Shown here one piece after another: positions 27,746-34,790 of a DNA stretch of 64,000 nucleotides; the stretch's first letter is position 1, and the number at the start of each line of letters is the position of its first letter. Source of the DNA: Eikenella corrodens (GTDB taxonomy: Bacteria; Pseudomonadota; Gammaproteobacteria; Burkholderiales; Neisseriaceae); NCBI RefSeq assembly GCF_900187105.1, contig NZ_LT906482.1, positions 186,001-250,000 of the forward strand. Reading direction: 5' to 3'. The position numbers were made by a program, and so were the translations under genes. A model generated the notes under the pieces. The model did no database searches. It was given only the letters and a program-made list of their open reading frames with translations, and was not told the origin of the DNA.

Positions 27746-28462
27746 ATGGAACCTCAAGAACTCGATACCCTAAACCTCAACGAAGCCCTCGCAGAAATCC
27801 TGCAAGCCCACGGCTATACCTGCCAAACGCGGGGCGAAAAAATCCTGCCCGATTTCGCTGTGCCCGTGCAGCTCGAAACCTGGGCGTTTCCGCGCGAACA
27901 CGCCAACGGCGCGGTGGTGAGCCGTTTCGATGTCGGTATCACCCTGCCCGACGGGCGCGAACTCTACGAATGCTGCGGCGACATCGGCGAGAGTCTGGAA
28001 GAAGCCCTCTCGCGCAACCTGCAAAGCTTCTGCACCAACAGCCTGCACGTTTTGCTGGATGCGTTCAACCCTAGCGAAAACCATTGCCCGCACGAAATCT
28101 GGACCACCCACAACGGCAACCGTTTCCAAGCCATTTTGGGCGACTGGACAACGAAAAAACTGGGCGAAAACACCGACGGCGGCGATGCGGAAACCATCGG
28201 TAACATCATCCCCGAAGCGCTGGAAAGCACGCTGCAAGCCGTCATCTGCCATCAAAACCTCACAGCGCAATATCATTTAATCCGCTTCTTCTACGCCCAA
28301 TCGGACAACGAAACGATGACCGTGGAATTTATGATCGACAACCAAGATGGCACCGCTGAAGAAGAAAATCAATTTGCCCAGCTCCCCTGGCCGCGCAGAG
28401 AAACCTATTACAGCGTACGCCGCTGCATCATGCTCAAGCCCTTGGATGAAGGCCGGGCATAA
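27746..28462 (+). CDS. DUF6348-like hypothetical protein
   Basis: 238 residues, acidic, with no signal or membrane segments. The pattern LAEILQAHGYTCQTRGEKILPDFAVPVQLETW near the N-terminus and SRFDVGITLPDGRELYECCGDIGESLEEAL resembles the DUF6348 family seen in bacteria, often in loci with SUKH-type immunity proteins. The match is from general resemblance only. The reverse DUS lies 15 bases upstream of the ATG, and an inverted DUS pair follows. Confidence 0.65.
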   Translation: MEPQELDTLNLNEALAEILQAHGYTCQTRGEKILPDFAVPVQLETWAFPREHANGAVVSRFDVGITLPDGRELYECCGDIGESLEEALSRNLQSFCTNSLHVLLDAFNPSENHCPHEIWTTHNGNRFQAILGDWTTKKLGENTDGGDAETIGNIIPEALESTLQAVICHQNLTAQYHLIRFFYAQSDNETMTVEFMIDNQDGTAEEENQFAQLPWPRRETYYSVRRCIMLKPLDEGRA

Positions 28463-28488
28463 GCCCCCCTATCGTTTTGCCATAAATA

Positions 28489-28521
28489 AAGGCTACCTGA
28501 AATTTTTCAGGTAGCCTTTTT
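28489..28521. terminator. inverted DUS pair, bidirectional
   Basis: AAAGG forward DUS, T-rich spacer and reverse DUS with T-run, between convergent genes (the DUF6348-like gene and gloA). Confidence 0.9.
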
Positions 28522-28531
28522 GCCGATGGTG

Positions 28532-28927
28532 TTAATCTTCGCGGCCGTGTTTTTGGATGAATTCGATTTTGTAGCCGTCCGGGTCTTCCACGAAGGCGAT
28601 AACGGTGTTGCCGTGTTTCATCGGGCCGGCTTCGCGCACCACTTTGCCGCCTTTGGCACGCACCGCATCGCAAGTAGCATAGGCGTCTTCCACTTCGATG
28701 GCGATGTGGCCGTAGGCGTTGCCGAGGTCGTAGCTTGCGGTATCCCAGTTGTGGGTGAGCTCGAGCACGGCGGTTTCGTCTTCGCTGCCGTAGCCGACAA
28801 AGGCAAGGGTGAAACGGCCTTCGGGGTAATCTTTGCGGCGCAGAAGTTTCATGCCGAGCACCTCTTGGTAGAAGGCGAGAGAAGTGTCGAGGTTGCCGAC
28901 GCGCAGCATGGTATGGAGGATTCGCAT
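28532..28927 (-). CDS. gloA: lactoylglutathione lyase (glyoxalase I)
   Basis: Converts the methylglyoxal-glutathione hemithioacetal to S-lactoylglutathione. It has 131 residues, the Ni-type bacterial length without the long loops of zinc enzymes. All four metal ligands are visible: His5, Glu56 (AVLELTHNW), His74 (YGHIAIEV) and Glu122 ([11 protein letters not shown]). These are the same positions as in the E. coli Ni enzyme. The start is supported by the exact ligand spacing. Convergent with the preceding gene. Confidence 0.95.
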   Translation of the reverse strand: MRILHTMLRVGNLDTSLAFYQEVLGMKLLRRKDYPEGRFTLAFVGYGSEDETAVLELTHNWDTASYDLGNAYGHIAIEVEDAYATCDAVRAKGGKVVREAGPMKHGNTVIAFVEDPDGYKIEFIQKHGRED

Positions 28928-29014
28928 GGTTTGTCCTTGGTAGGTGTTTGCTAGTGAGGCAGATTGTAACAGGTTCCTGGCAGGCTGCGGGCTTCAGGCT
29001 ACCTGAAAACTGGT

Positions 29015-29692
29015 TCAGCCCAGCAGAAACAACTCGCGGCCGTGCTGTTTGAGCCAAGCAGTGGCAGCGGTTCGATGCGGGGTGTGTTGTTCGACTGCTG
29101 CCCAAAAGGCGGGGCTGTGGTTGGGGTGGCACAGGTGGCAGAGTTCGTGCACGCAGACGTAGTCGGCCACGTATTCGGGCGCGCCGACGAGCCGCCAGTT
29201 GAGGCGGATATTGCGGCGGCGGCATACGCCCCAGAAGGTTTTGGCGCGGCTGAGGGCGGTGTGCTCGGGAATAAGTTGCAGGCGCTGGGCGTGTGTGGCG
29301 AGGCGGGGGAGGAGGTAGGCTTCGGCCAGCGGCTGGAGGTGTTGGCGCAGGAGGGCTTGCTGTTGCGGCCATTCGGCTGCGGGCAGGAGGATGCGGCCAG
29401 TCTGGATTTGGATGGCGGCTTGGGCGTGGGATTGCAGTTGGTGCGGCTGGCCGTAGAGCCAGAGATGGCCGGGGGCAGTAGGCGGGGCATGGCTTCGCTG
29501 GAGCATTTGCTGCAGGGCAGTTTCATTATATTGCAGCCAGCGGCGCAACTCGGACAGGCTTAGCTGAGGAGGGATACTGAGGCGCAGGCTGTGTTCGCTG
29601 TGCGCCCGCAGGATGATGTTTTTCTTAGCACGGCGGCTGAGGTGGAGTTGGATGGTGTGGCCGTTGGCAAGGGTGTGGGTGAGGAGGGGCAT
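29015..29692 (-). CDS. YgjP-type (DUF45) zinc metallopeptidase
   Basis: 225 residues. The HExxH motif H-E-L-C-H lies at 182-186, followed by HPNHSPAFWAAVEQ with the third ligand. KTFWGVCRRRNIRLNWRLVGAP upstream is the YgjP/WLM-type M48-related signature. The N-terminus HTLANGHTIQLHLSRRAKKNIILR also matches. Soluble, no signal peptide. Family members such as E. coli UpaP/YgjP act on small substrates; cellular role here unknown. A single DUS sits after its stop. Confidence 0.85.
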   Translation of the reverse strand: MPLLTHTLANGHTIQLHLSRRAKKNIILRAHSEHSLRLSIPPQLSLSELRRWLQYNETALQQMLQRSHAPPTAPGHLWLYGQPHQLQSHAQAAIQIQTGRILLPAAEWPQQQALLRQHLQPLAEAYLLPRLATHAQRLQLIPEHTALSRAKTFWGVCRRRNIRLNWRLVGAPEYVADYVCVHELCHLCHPNHSPAFWAAVEQHTPHRTAATAWLKQHGRELFLLG

Positions 29693-29723
29693 GGCGGGTT
29701 TTAGGATTGGTGTAAGAGAATAT

Positions 29724-29753
29724 GGTTTCAGGTAGCCTTAGGCTACCTGAAAA
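29724..29753. repeat. head-to-head DUS with no spacer
   Basis: A reverse DUS runs directly into a forward DUS, sharing the central CCTTAGG. It sits upstream of the metallopeptidase gene. No gene starts here, so it need not be a terminator. Confidence 0.85.
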
Positions 29754-29855
29754 TATTTATGCTGGTGCAAACACATCAGCCGACGGCTGGCAGGCTTATG
29801 CCCGATATTTTCGCCTGACAGTTGTTTGGCATGAATGCCCGGCCTGCGGTTTGAT

Positions 29856-29895
29856 GTTTCAGGTAGCCTTTGAGCAAAAAAGGCTACCTGAAAGT
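29856..29895. terminator. inverted DUS pair after yhhQ
   Basis: Reverse and forward DUS around TTGAGCAAAA, directly abutting the yhhQ stop codon. Confidence 0.8.
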
Positions 29896-30615
29896 TTAAT
29901 TGGATTGGCCGGCGGCTTCCGGCTGGGCGGATACGGCTTCGGTGGCAACGGGCTGGTGCAAAGTGGTGAGCTTGCGGGTGAGGATGTTGAGGATGAGGCC
30001 GTAGGCGGGCAGGAAGAAGAGTGTGCCGATCACGAGTTTGAACAAGTAATCAACAAAGGCGATGTGCGGCCAGTTGGCGGCCATAAAGGCATCGCTGCTG
30101 CCGGCGAAGGCGATGGAGAAGAAAAGCACGGTATCCACGGCGTTGCCGGCGAAGGTGGAGGCGGTGGGGGCAATCCACCAGGATTTCAGCTGGCGCAGGC
30201 GGTTGAACACGACAATATCGAGGATTTGGCCCACGGCATAGGCGGCAAAGCTGGCCAGGGCGATGCGGAACACGGGCATCACGAACACAGCAAGCGCGCT
30301 CCAGCCTGTCCACGCGCCTTCTTGAAACAGCACGGAAAAGGCATAGGAAACGAGCAAGGCGGGGAACATAACGAAGAAGATAATGCGTCGGGCGAGGCTT
30401 TGGCCGAAGATGCGCACGGTTAAATCGGTGGCGAGGAAGATGAAGGGGAAACTGAGCGCGCCCCAGGTGGAATGTACTTCGAAGCCGTTGGGCAGGGTTA
30501 TGCTGAAGGGGAACTGCACGAGATAGTTGCTGGCAGCAATCACCAGGATGTGGAAGAAAACGAGCCAGCGGAGGGCTTGCTGCTGTTGGGCGGGGGTGAA
30601 GCGGTAGTTTTGCAT
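29896..30615 (-). CDS. yhhQ: queuosine precursor transporter YhhQ
   Basis: Inner-membrane vitamin-uptake-like (VUT/ECF S-component-like) transporter for preQ0/preQ1 used in tRNA queuosine synthesis. It has 239 residues with about six hydrophobic segments (LVFFHILVIAASNYLVQ, FPFIFLATDLTVRIFG, IIFFVMFPALLVSYAFSVLF, FRIALASFAAYAVGQILDI, AVDTVLFFSIAFAG, FKLVIGTLFFLPAYGLILNI). The ATDLTVRIFGQSLARRIIF and STFAGNAVDTVLFF motifs are typical of YhhQ. A preQ1-I riboswitch lies immediately upstream, which confirms the substrate class. Together with queF it forms a salvage-and-synthesis unit. Confidence 0.93.
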   Translation of the reverse strand: MQNYRFTPAQQQQALRWLVFFHILVIAASNYLVQFPFSITLPNGFEVHSTWGALSFPFIFLATDLTVRIFGQSLARRIIFFVMFPALLVSYAFSVLFQEGAWTGWSALAVFVMPVFRIALASFAAYAVGQILDIVVFNRLRQLKSWWIAPTASTFAGNAVDTVLFFSIAFAGSSDAFMAANWPHIAFVDYLFKLVIGTLFFLPAYGLILNILTRKLTTLHQPVATEAVSAQPEAAGQSN

Positions 30616-30619
30616 GAAT

Positions 30620-30680
30620 GGTCCTTAGTTTTGGTTTAGATAAAAATCTGCGCGGGAGGGTTGCGAACCGCGCGGGGTTG
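30620..30680 (-). promoter_or_regulatory. preQ1-I riboswitch upstream of yhhQ
   Basis: Minus-strand aptamer: P1 stem GCGCGG/CCGCGC (30673-30668 with 30655-30650), a 12-nt L1 loop UUCGCAACCCUC, and the 3' tail AAAACUAAGGA (30622-30632) that pairs back into the loop and overlaps the ribosome binding site six bases before the ATG. Architecture matches the class I fold and implies translational repression on ligand binding. Unlike the queF copy, it carries an extra AGAU-UUUU-AUCU mini-hairpin between P1 and the tail. Confidence 0.9.
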
Positions 30681-30715
30681 GAAATAGGGTTTCAGGTAGC
30701 CTTAGTTGGAGAAAC

Positions 30716-31138
30716 CTAATCTTCGCCGCCTGCTTCAAAGGAGAAGCTGAGGCCGGCAAACCATTGGCTGAAGTGGTCGGGAATTTTTTGGTAGAACAAA
30801 TCGCTGTAAATCAGCCAAACGGATTGGTTGGGCAGGAGGAACAAGCGGCCTTCATTGTGGCTGCCGATGGTAAAGCCCTGCTGTATTTCTTCCAGCGATA
30901 ATTGCGGCCAATCGCTGCGGGTTTCGATGTCTTTGAAGTAGAACTCGGGGTCGGAAAGGTCTGCATAGTAGGGCAGGCCGTTGCGGTCTGTTTTGCACAA
31001 TAGCTTGGGCGGTTCGAAATCCACATTTTTACCTTCAGGCGTTTCATACACTTGGATGGCATGTACTTGGGCAATCATGGCGAGGTATTCGGCTGGCAGC
31101 GGCTGGCCGGCGTAGTGGGTAGGAAGGGTATGAGACAT
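30716..31138 (-). CDS. hypothetical protein, possibly SUKH-like
   Basis: 140 residues, acidic, no signal peptide. The end FTIGSHNEGRLFLLPNQSVWLIYSDLFYQKIPDHFSQWFAGLSFSF resembles the C-terminal half of SMI1/KNR4 (SUKH) proteins, but the N-terminal signature is not clear, so the family assignment is weak. It sits between the riboswitch-controlled genes yhhQ and queF, in the same direction, and may be co-transcribed with the 86-residue gene upstream. No function assigned. Confidence 0.6.
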   Translation of the reverse strand: MSHTLPTHYAGQPLPAEYLAMIAQVHAIQVYETPEGKNVDFEPPKLLCKTDRNGLPYYADLSDPEFYFKDIETRSDWPQLSLEEIQQGFTIGSHNEGRLFLLPNQSVWLIYSDLFYQKIPDHFSQWFAGLSFSFEAGGED

Positions 31139-31195
31139 GATGTTTTCTATAAATTTTAGGAGATAGGCGTAGAGGCTACCTGAAAAATATGGCTG

Positions 31196-31456
31196 CTATG
31201 TTTCCTGCTCAAACTCTGCCTGCATGATTTGGCAGGCCTGTTCAAAAACGGCTTTGTCTTCATTGCTGAAAACCAGCAGGGAAAGGGTGAGCCGTTTGGC
31301 TTCGTTCAGGCTGATGCGGCGGTTGGCTTGCACAAAGGCAATACAAGCCAGCCATGCCGCGCCGTGCTGTTTTAGCATCTGAATTTCGGCAGCCAGTGCT
31401 GCGTTATCCAGCGGGGGAAGAGAGGTAGCACGATTTTTAATTTCAGCAATCGGCAT
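31196..31456 (-). CDS. small hypothetical protein
   Basis: 86 residues when started at ATG 31456 (MPIAEIKNRATSLPPLDN). A longer frame to 31606 overlaps queF and is rejected. It is mainly helical (ALAAEIQMLKQHGAAWLACIAFVQANRRISLNEAKRLTLSLLVFSNEDKAVFEQACQIMQAEFE) and soluble. It begins 22 bases after the queF stop and is likely in its transcript, so its level may depend on the queF riboswitch. Not recognised. Confidence 0.6.
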   Translation of the reverse strand: MPIAEIKNRATSLPPLDNAALAAEIQMLKQHGAAWLACIAFVQANRRISLNEAKRLTLSLLVFSNEDKAVFEQACQIMQAEFEQET

Positions 31457-31478
31457 GGGTTTCCGGTAGCCCGCAGGC

Positions 31479-31949
31479 TTACTGCATATCGTGTGTAAAC
31501 AGCCGCTCGCGCGCCATTTGCTCGAACGGTGTACCGGGGCGGCCATAGTTGGCGAACGGATGGATGGCGATGCCGCCGCGCGGAGTGAATTCGCCGAACA
31601 CTTCAATATATTTCGGGTTCATCAGTTTGATGAGGTCTTTCATGATGATGTTGATGCAATCTTCGTGAAAGTCGCCGTGGTTGCGGAAGCTGAAGAGGTA
31701 GAGTTTGAGCGATTTGCTCTCCACCATTTTGATGTCGGGGATATAGCGGATGAGGATGGTGGCAAAATCGGGCTGGCCGGTGAGTGGGCACAGGCTGGTG
31801 AATTCCGGGCAAACGAATTTGACGAAATAGTCGTTGCCGGGGTGTTTGTTGTCGAACGCTTCGAGGATTTTGGGGGCGTAGGTTGAGGGATATTGCGTGC
31901 CGGTGTTGCCCAGCAGTGAGAGGCCGCTGAGCTCTTCTTTATTGCGCAT
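31479..31949 (-). CDS. queF: NADPH-dependent preQ0 reductase
   Basis: Reduces 7-cyano-7-deazaguanine to preQ1 in queuosine synthesis. At 156 residues it is the short unimodular type. The catalytic Cys54 and Asp61 lie in [14 protein letters not shown], and the QueF motif [21 protein letters not shown] lies near 74-95 (NADPH side). It has its own preQ1-I riboswitch, so end-product feedback on the reductase is built in. The first gene of its transcript, followed by the 86-residue gene. Confidence 0.96.
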   Translation of the reverse strand: MRNKEELSGLSLLGNTGTQYPSTYAPKILEAFDNKHPGNDYFVKFVCPEFTSLCPLTGQPDFATILIRYIPDIKMVESKSLKLYLFSFRNHGDFHEDCINIIMKDLIKLMNPKYIEVFGEFTPRGGIAIHPFANYGRPGTPFEQMARERLFTHDMQ

Positions 31950-31952
31950 GGG

Positions 31953-31995
31953 AGTCCTTAGTTTTGGTAACGCGGGAGGGTTGCGAACCGCGGTT
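31953..31995 (-). promoter_or_regulatory. preQ1-I riboswitch upstream of queF
   Basis: Minus strand: P1 stem CGCGG/CCGCG, the same 12-nt UUCGCAACCCUC loop, then UUACC and the AAAACUAAGGA tail (31955-31965). The GGA of the tail is the ribosome binding site, five bases from the ATG. This is the compact standard form. Confidence 0.92.
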
Positions 31996-32027
31996 TGGAA
32001 AAAAGGAGCGGATTATAAAGGATTTTT

Positions 32028-32118
32028 AGGCTACCTGAAAGAGCGGCTTCAACGAAGTTAAAATGGAGTTTCTGCCGGAAGCTGAGTTTCTGAGAGGCCA
32101 AAATTTCAGGTAGCCTTT
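32028..32118 (-). repeat. DUS-anchored degenerate repeat plus DUS pair
   Basis: On the minus strand, 32075-32028 reads GCAGAAACT...TTTTAACTTCGTTGAAGC...CTTTCAGGTAGCCT, matching the copy at 39759-39806 over most of 48 bases. A reverse DUS at 32105-32117 faces it, so the block lies between queF and the end of aroE and may also terminate aroE. Confidence 0.75.
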
Positions 32119-32130
32119 GGCAGATTTATG

Positions 32131-32946
32131 CTAAATCGCTCCGGCGCGCAGGGCGGCTAGTACGGGGGCGGTTTTTGGGGAAAAACCGCGCCAGAGGCGG
32201 TAGGATTCGGCAGCTTGTTCCACCAGCATGCCCAAGCCGTCGGCGCTGCGCCCTGCGCCGGATTCGGCGGCGAAGCGCATAAAGGCGGTGGGCTCGTGGC
32301 CGTAGGCCATGTCGTAGGCGAGTTCGCATTGGGCGAATACAGCAGGGGCAATGGCGGGCACTTGGCCGCTCAGGCTGCCGGAGGTGGCGTTGATGATGAT
32401 ATCGAAACCGGCGGCAGGCAGCTCGCCCAACTCGGCGGCGCGGATGCCGAAAATGGCAGCCAGCTCTTGCGCTTTGGCCGCGGTGCGGTTGGCAATAGTG
32501 AGGCTGGCGGGGCGGCATTCGAGCAGGGGCAGAATCACGCCGCGCGCTGCGCCACCCGCGCCGATGATGAGGATGCGTTTGCCCGCTAGAGCTACCTGAA
32601 AGTTGCGGCTAATATCGGCCACTAAGCCGAGGCCGTCGGTATTATCGGCATGGATTCGGCCGTTAGCTTGTTTGATTAATGTGTTAGCCGCACCGGCGGC
32701 ACGGGCGCGTTCGGACAGGCTGCCTGCCCAGGCACAGGCATCGGTTTTGAACGGCACGGTTACGTTTGCGCCCATGCCGCCCGCAGCGAAAAAGGCGGCG
32801 GCAGCTTGGGCGAAGCAGCCCGGCTCGGCCAGTAATCGTTCATATTCGATCGCCGTACCTTCTTGGGCGGCAAACATTTGGTGGATGGCAGGCGAGCGGC
32901 TGTGGGCCACGGGGTTGCCGAGAACGGCATAGCGGGGAGCAGGCAT
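32131..32946 (-). CDS. aroE: shikimate 5-dehydrogenase
   Basis: NADPH-dependent reduction of 3-dehydroshikimate to shikimate. It has 271 residues. The N-terminal substrate domain shows VLGNPVAHSRSPAIHQMF, the catalytic Lys in NVTVPFKTDA (about 67) and the Asp in NTDGLGLVADI (about 103). The NADP fold follows, with GAGGAARGVILPLL near 127-140 and NRTAAK. A DUS is translated as NFQVAL between the two domains. One of five aromatic-pathway genes in the window. No ribosome binding site stronger than TCTGC... is seen upstream. Confidence 0.95.
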   Translation of the reverse strand: MPAPRYAVLGNPVAHSRSPAIHQMFAAQEGTAIEYERLLAEPGCFAQAAAAFFAAGGMGANVTVPFKTDACAWAGSLSERARAAGAANTLIKQANGRIHADNTDGLGLVADISRNFQVALAGKRILIIGAGGAARGVILPLLECRPASLTIANRTAAKAQELAAIFGIRAAELGELPAAGFDIIINATSGSLSGQVPAIAPAVFAQCELAYDMAYGHEPTAFMRFAAESGAGRSADGLGMLVEQAAESYRLWRGFSPKTAPVLAALRAGAI

Positions 32947-33151
32947 GGTGTGCGGCAGAGAATAGAAAGTGCTGAATTATAGCCAAATATATGCCGCAAC
33001 GCTTGCAAACCTGCCCTGCTGCCCCATCTTGCTGTTTAACTGCCCAAACAGGCAGCAGCAGCGGCCGGCTGAATTTTTTGCAAACGGGGTATTTGCTGCT
33101 ACAATCCGCATTCGTTTCTTTTTTATTTGATATCAAGAGGAGTTTTTCCAC

Positions 33152-33847
33152 ATGCAACCGCGCAATGTTTACGATTACACCGACGTGGGCAGCAGCGTTT
33201 CCGCGCAAAGCACCATTTTGCGTAAAACCTACGGCCTGCTCGGGCTCTCGTTCCTTCCGGCGGCTGCCGGCGCGTTCGTCGCCATGGCCACCGGCCTGAG
33301 CCTGTTCAGCTTCACCGGCAACTATTGGGTTGCCCTGGGCATTTTCTTCGCCTTCTTCTACGGCATGAGCTTCCTGATCGAGAAAAACCGTTACAGCAAT
33401 GTGGGCGCGGCCCTGCTGATGGTGCTCACTTTCGGCCTGGGCTTCACGCTCGGCCCGATTTTGAACTACAGCCTGGCGCTTTCCAACGGCATCGAGCTCA
33501 TTGGCATCGCCGCCGTGATGACTGCCGCCGTGTTCCTGAGCATGGCAGCTATGGCCAAATCGCCTACCTTCCAAACCAACAGCATTGCCCGCTTCGTTAC
33601 CGTGGGCTTTGTGGTGGCCTTTATCGCTATGATAGCCAACCTCTTCCTGAGCATTCCCGCGCTCTCACTCACCGTATCCGCCCTGTTTGTGATCGTGAGC
33701 TCCGTGCTGATTATGTGGCAGGTACGCGTGATCATCGAAGGCGGTGAAGACAGCCACATCAGCGCCGCGTTGACGCTGTTTGTTGCCATTTACAACATCT
33801 TCACCGGCCTCCTGCGCCTGCTGTTGGCATTTGCCGGCGAAGACTAA
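33152..33847 (+). CDS. Bax inhibitor-1/YccA family membrane protein
   Basis: 231 residues, about seven transmembrane helices starting after a 30-residue cytosolic N-terminus (SVSAQSTILRKTYGLLGLSFLPAAAGAFVA). The family pattern is clear: FGLGFTLGPIL between helices and the conserved C-terminal DSHISAALTLFVAIYNIFTGLLRLL. Family members act as pH-gated Ca leak channels or modulators of FtsH proteolysis (YccA). The partner is not evident here. AGAGGAG ribosome binding site. Monocistronic with a DUS terminator. Confidence 0.92.
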   Translation: MQPRNVYDYTDVGSSVSAQSTILRKTYGLLGLSFLPAAAGAFVAMATGLSLFSFTGNYWVALGIFFAFFYGMSFLIEKNRYSNVGAALLMVLTFGLGFTLGPILNYSLALSNGIELIGIAAVMTAAVFLSMAAMAKSPTFQTNSIARFVTVGFVVAFIAMIANLFLSIPALSLTVSALFVIVSSVLIMWQVRVIIEGGEDSHISAALTLFVAIYNIFTGLLRLLLAFAGED

Positions 33848-33871
33848 ACCGCTGTAAGTAGTGATTGAATA

Positions 33872-33904
33872 AAAGGCTACCTGAAAAGTTTCAGGTAGCC
33901 TTTT
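33872..33904 (+). terminator. inverted DUS pair
   Basis: AAAAGG forward DUS, tight reverse DUS and T-run after the Bax inhibitor gene. Confidence 0.9.
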
Positions 33905-34013
33905 CTAATGGTCGGTTCAGGCAGCATCAGAAATTCAATGGTTTTGCTGGGTTTGGCAACTCAGCTTACGCTTGCTGGAAAATACTGTGTATTTCTATGA
34001 AACTGAAAACGGC

Positions 34014-34679
34014 CTAGCCGCCCAAAGCCTGCGCCTGCTGCACCAAATACCGCCGCCCATCTTGCCTAGCCAGGCTTAAATATTGCGGCAGCAAAGGCGA
34101 GCCCATAGCAGCCAAGGCCTGCAACACGGCAATTTTCTGGTATTCATCCGCATCCCAGCCGGCAACGTCACGGTAGATGCCGCGCTGCCAAAAGTGTTCG
34201 GCATAGCGTTCGGTGTGCGGCGCATGCATGCTGCCAGATACCATCAGGGCGCGGCGGCAAGTGTATTCGTCGGGGTCGTTGCAGAAAAATTCCGCCCATT
34301 GCCATGCAACGGCTTGGTTGGAGAGGCGCGGGAGCTGCACGGCCAGCTGCCAGCCCGCATCATACTCAGGCTGCTGCCGATAGGTTTCGCACAGCCGCAG
34401 TAAGGCTGGCTCGGGCAGCATTCCGGCGATGTATTCGCTTTCGTTGTCGCGCGCGGTAAGATAAAGCAGCTGCCAGGCCTGTTCGGGCTGCCATTCGTGC
34501 GCAGGGATTTGCTGCGCAAAATCAAAACACGCCGCCCACACTTCAGGCATGGCGGCATAATTACATTCCCATTCACCGCCGATTTCCTGCTCGGGTTGTT
34601 TGCCAAACTCGGCGCTTTTCCAGGCCAGGAAATCGGTGTACACGCGATGCAGCTTTTCAATGACGGATGATTGGTTCAT
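34014..34679 (-). CDS. hypothetical alpha-helical protein
   Basis: 221 residues, tryptophan-rich (EWQPEQAWQLLYL, AVAWQWAEFF), no signal peptide or membrane span. The repeating helical hairpins suggest an alpha-solenoid (HEAT-like) fold: CRRALMVSGSMHAPHTERYAEHFWQRGIYRDVAGWDADEYQKIAVLQALAAMGSPLLPQYLSLA. I do not recognise a named family. It stands alone between the Bax inhibitor gene and radA. Confidence 0.65.
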   Translation of the reverse strand: MNQSSVIEKLHRVYTDFLAWKSAEFGKQPEQEIGGEWECNYAAMPEVWAACFDFAQQIPAHEWQPEQAWQLLYLTARDNESEYIAGMLPEPALLRLCETYRQQPEYDAGWQLAVQLPRLSNQAVAWQWAEFFCNDPDEYTCRRALMVSGSMHAPHTERYAEHFWQRGIYRDVAGWDADEYQKIAVLQALAAMGSPLLPQYLSLARQDGRRYLVQQAQALGG

Positions 34680-34708
34680 GGCAAATTCGCCTGGCTGTTT
34701 TTAGTTGC

Positions 34709-34764
34709 GCAGAAGTTTACTGTATTCGTTTTCACTGCATGGAAGCTGCGCTTTCAGGTAGCCT
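34709..34764 (+). repeat. DUS-anchored degenerate repeat (longer copy)
   Basis: Starts GCAGAAGTTTAC and ends GGAAGCTGCGCTTTCAGGTAGCCT. The two ends match the copy at 39759; the middle is about 8 bases longer. Confidence 0.6.
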
Positions 34765-34790
34765 TTATCCACTCACAGGCTACCTGAAAC
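34751..34790. terminator. inverted DUS pair after radA
   Basis: Reverse DUS (overlapping the repeat) and forward DUS separated by about 13 bases. Abuts the radA stop codon. Confidence 0.8.
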
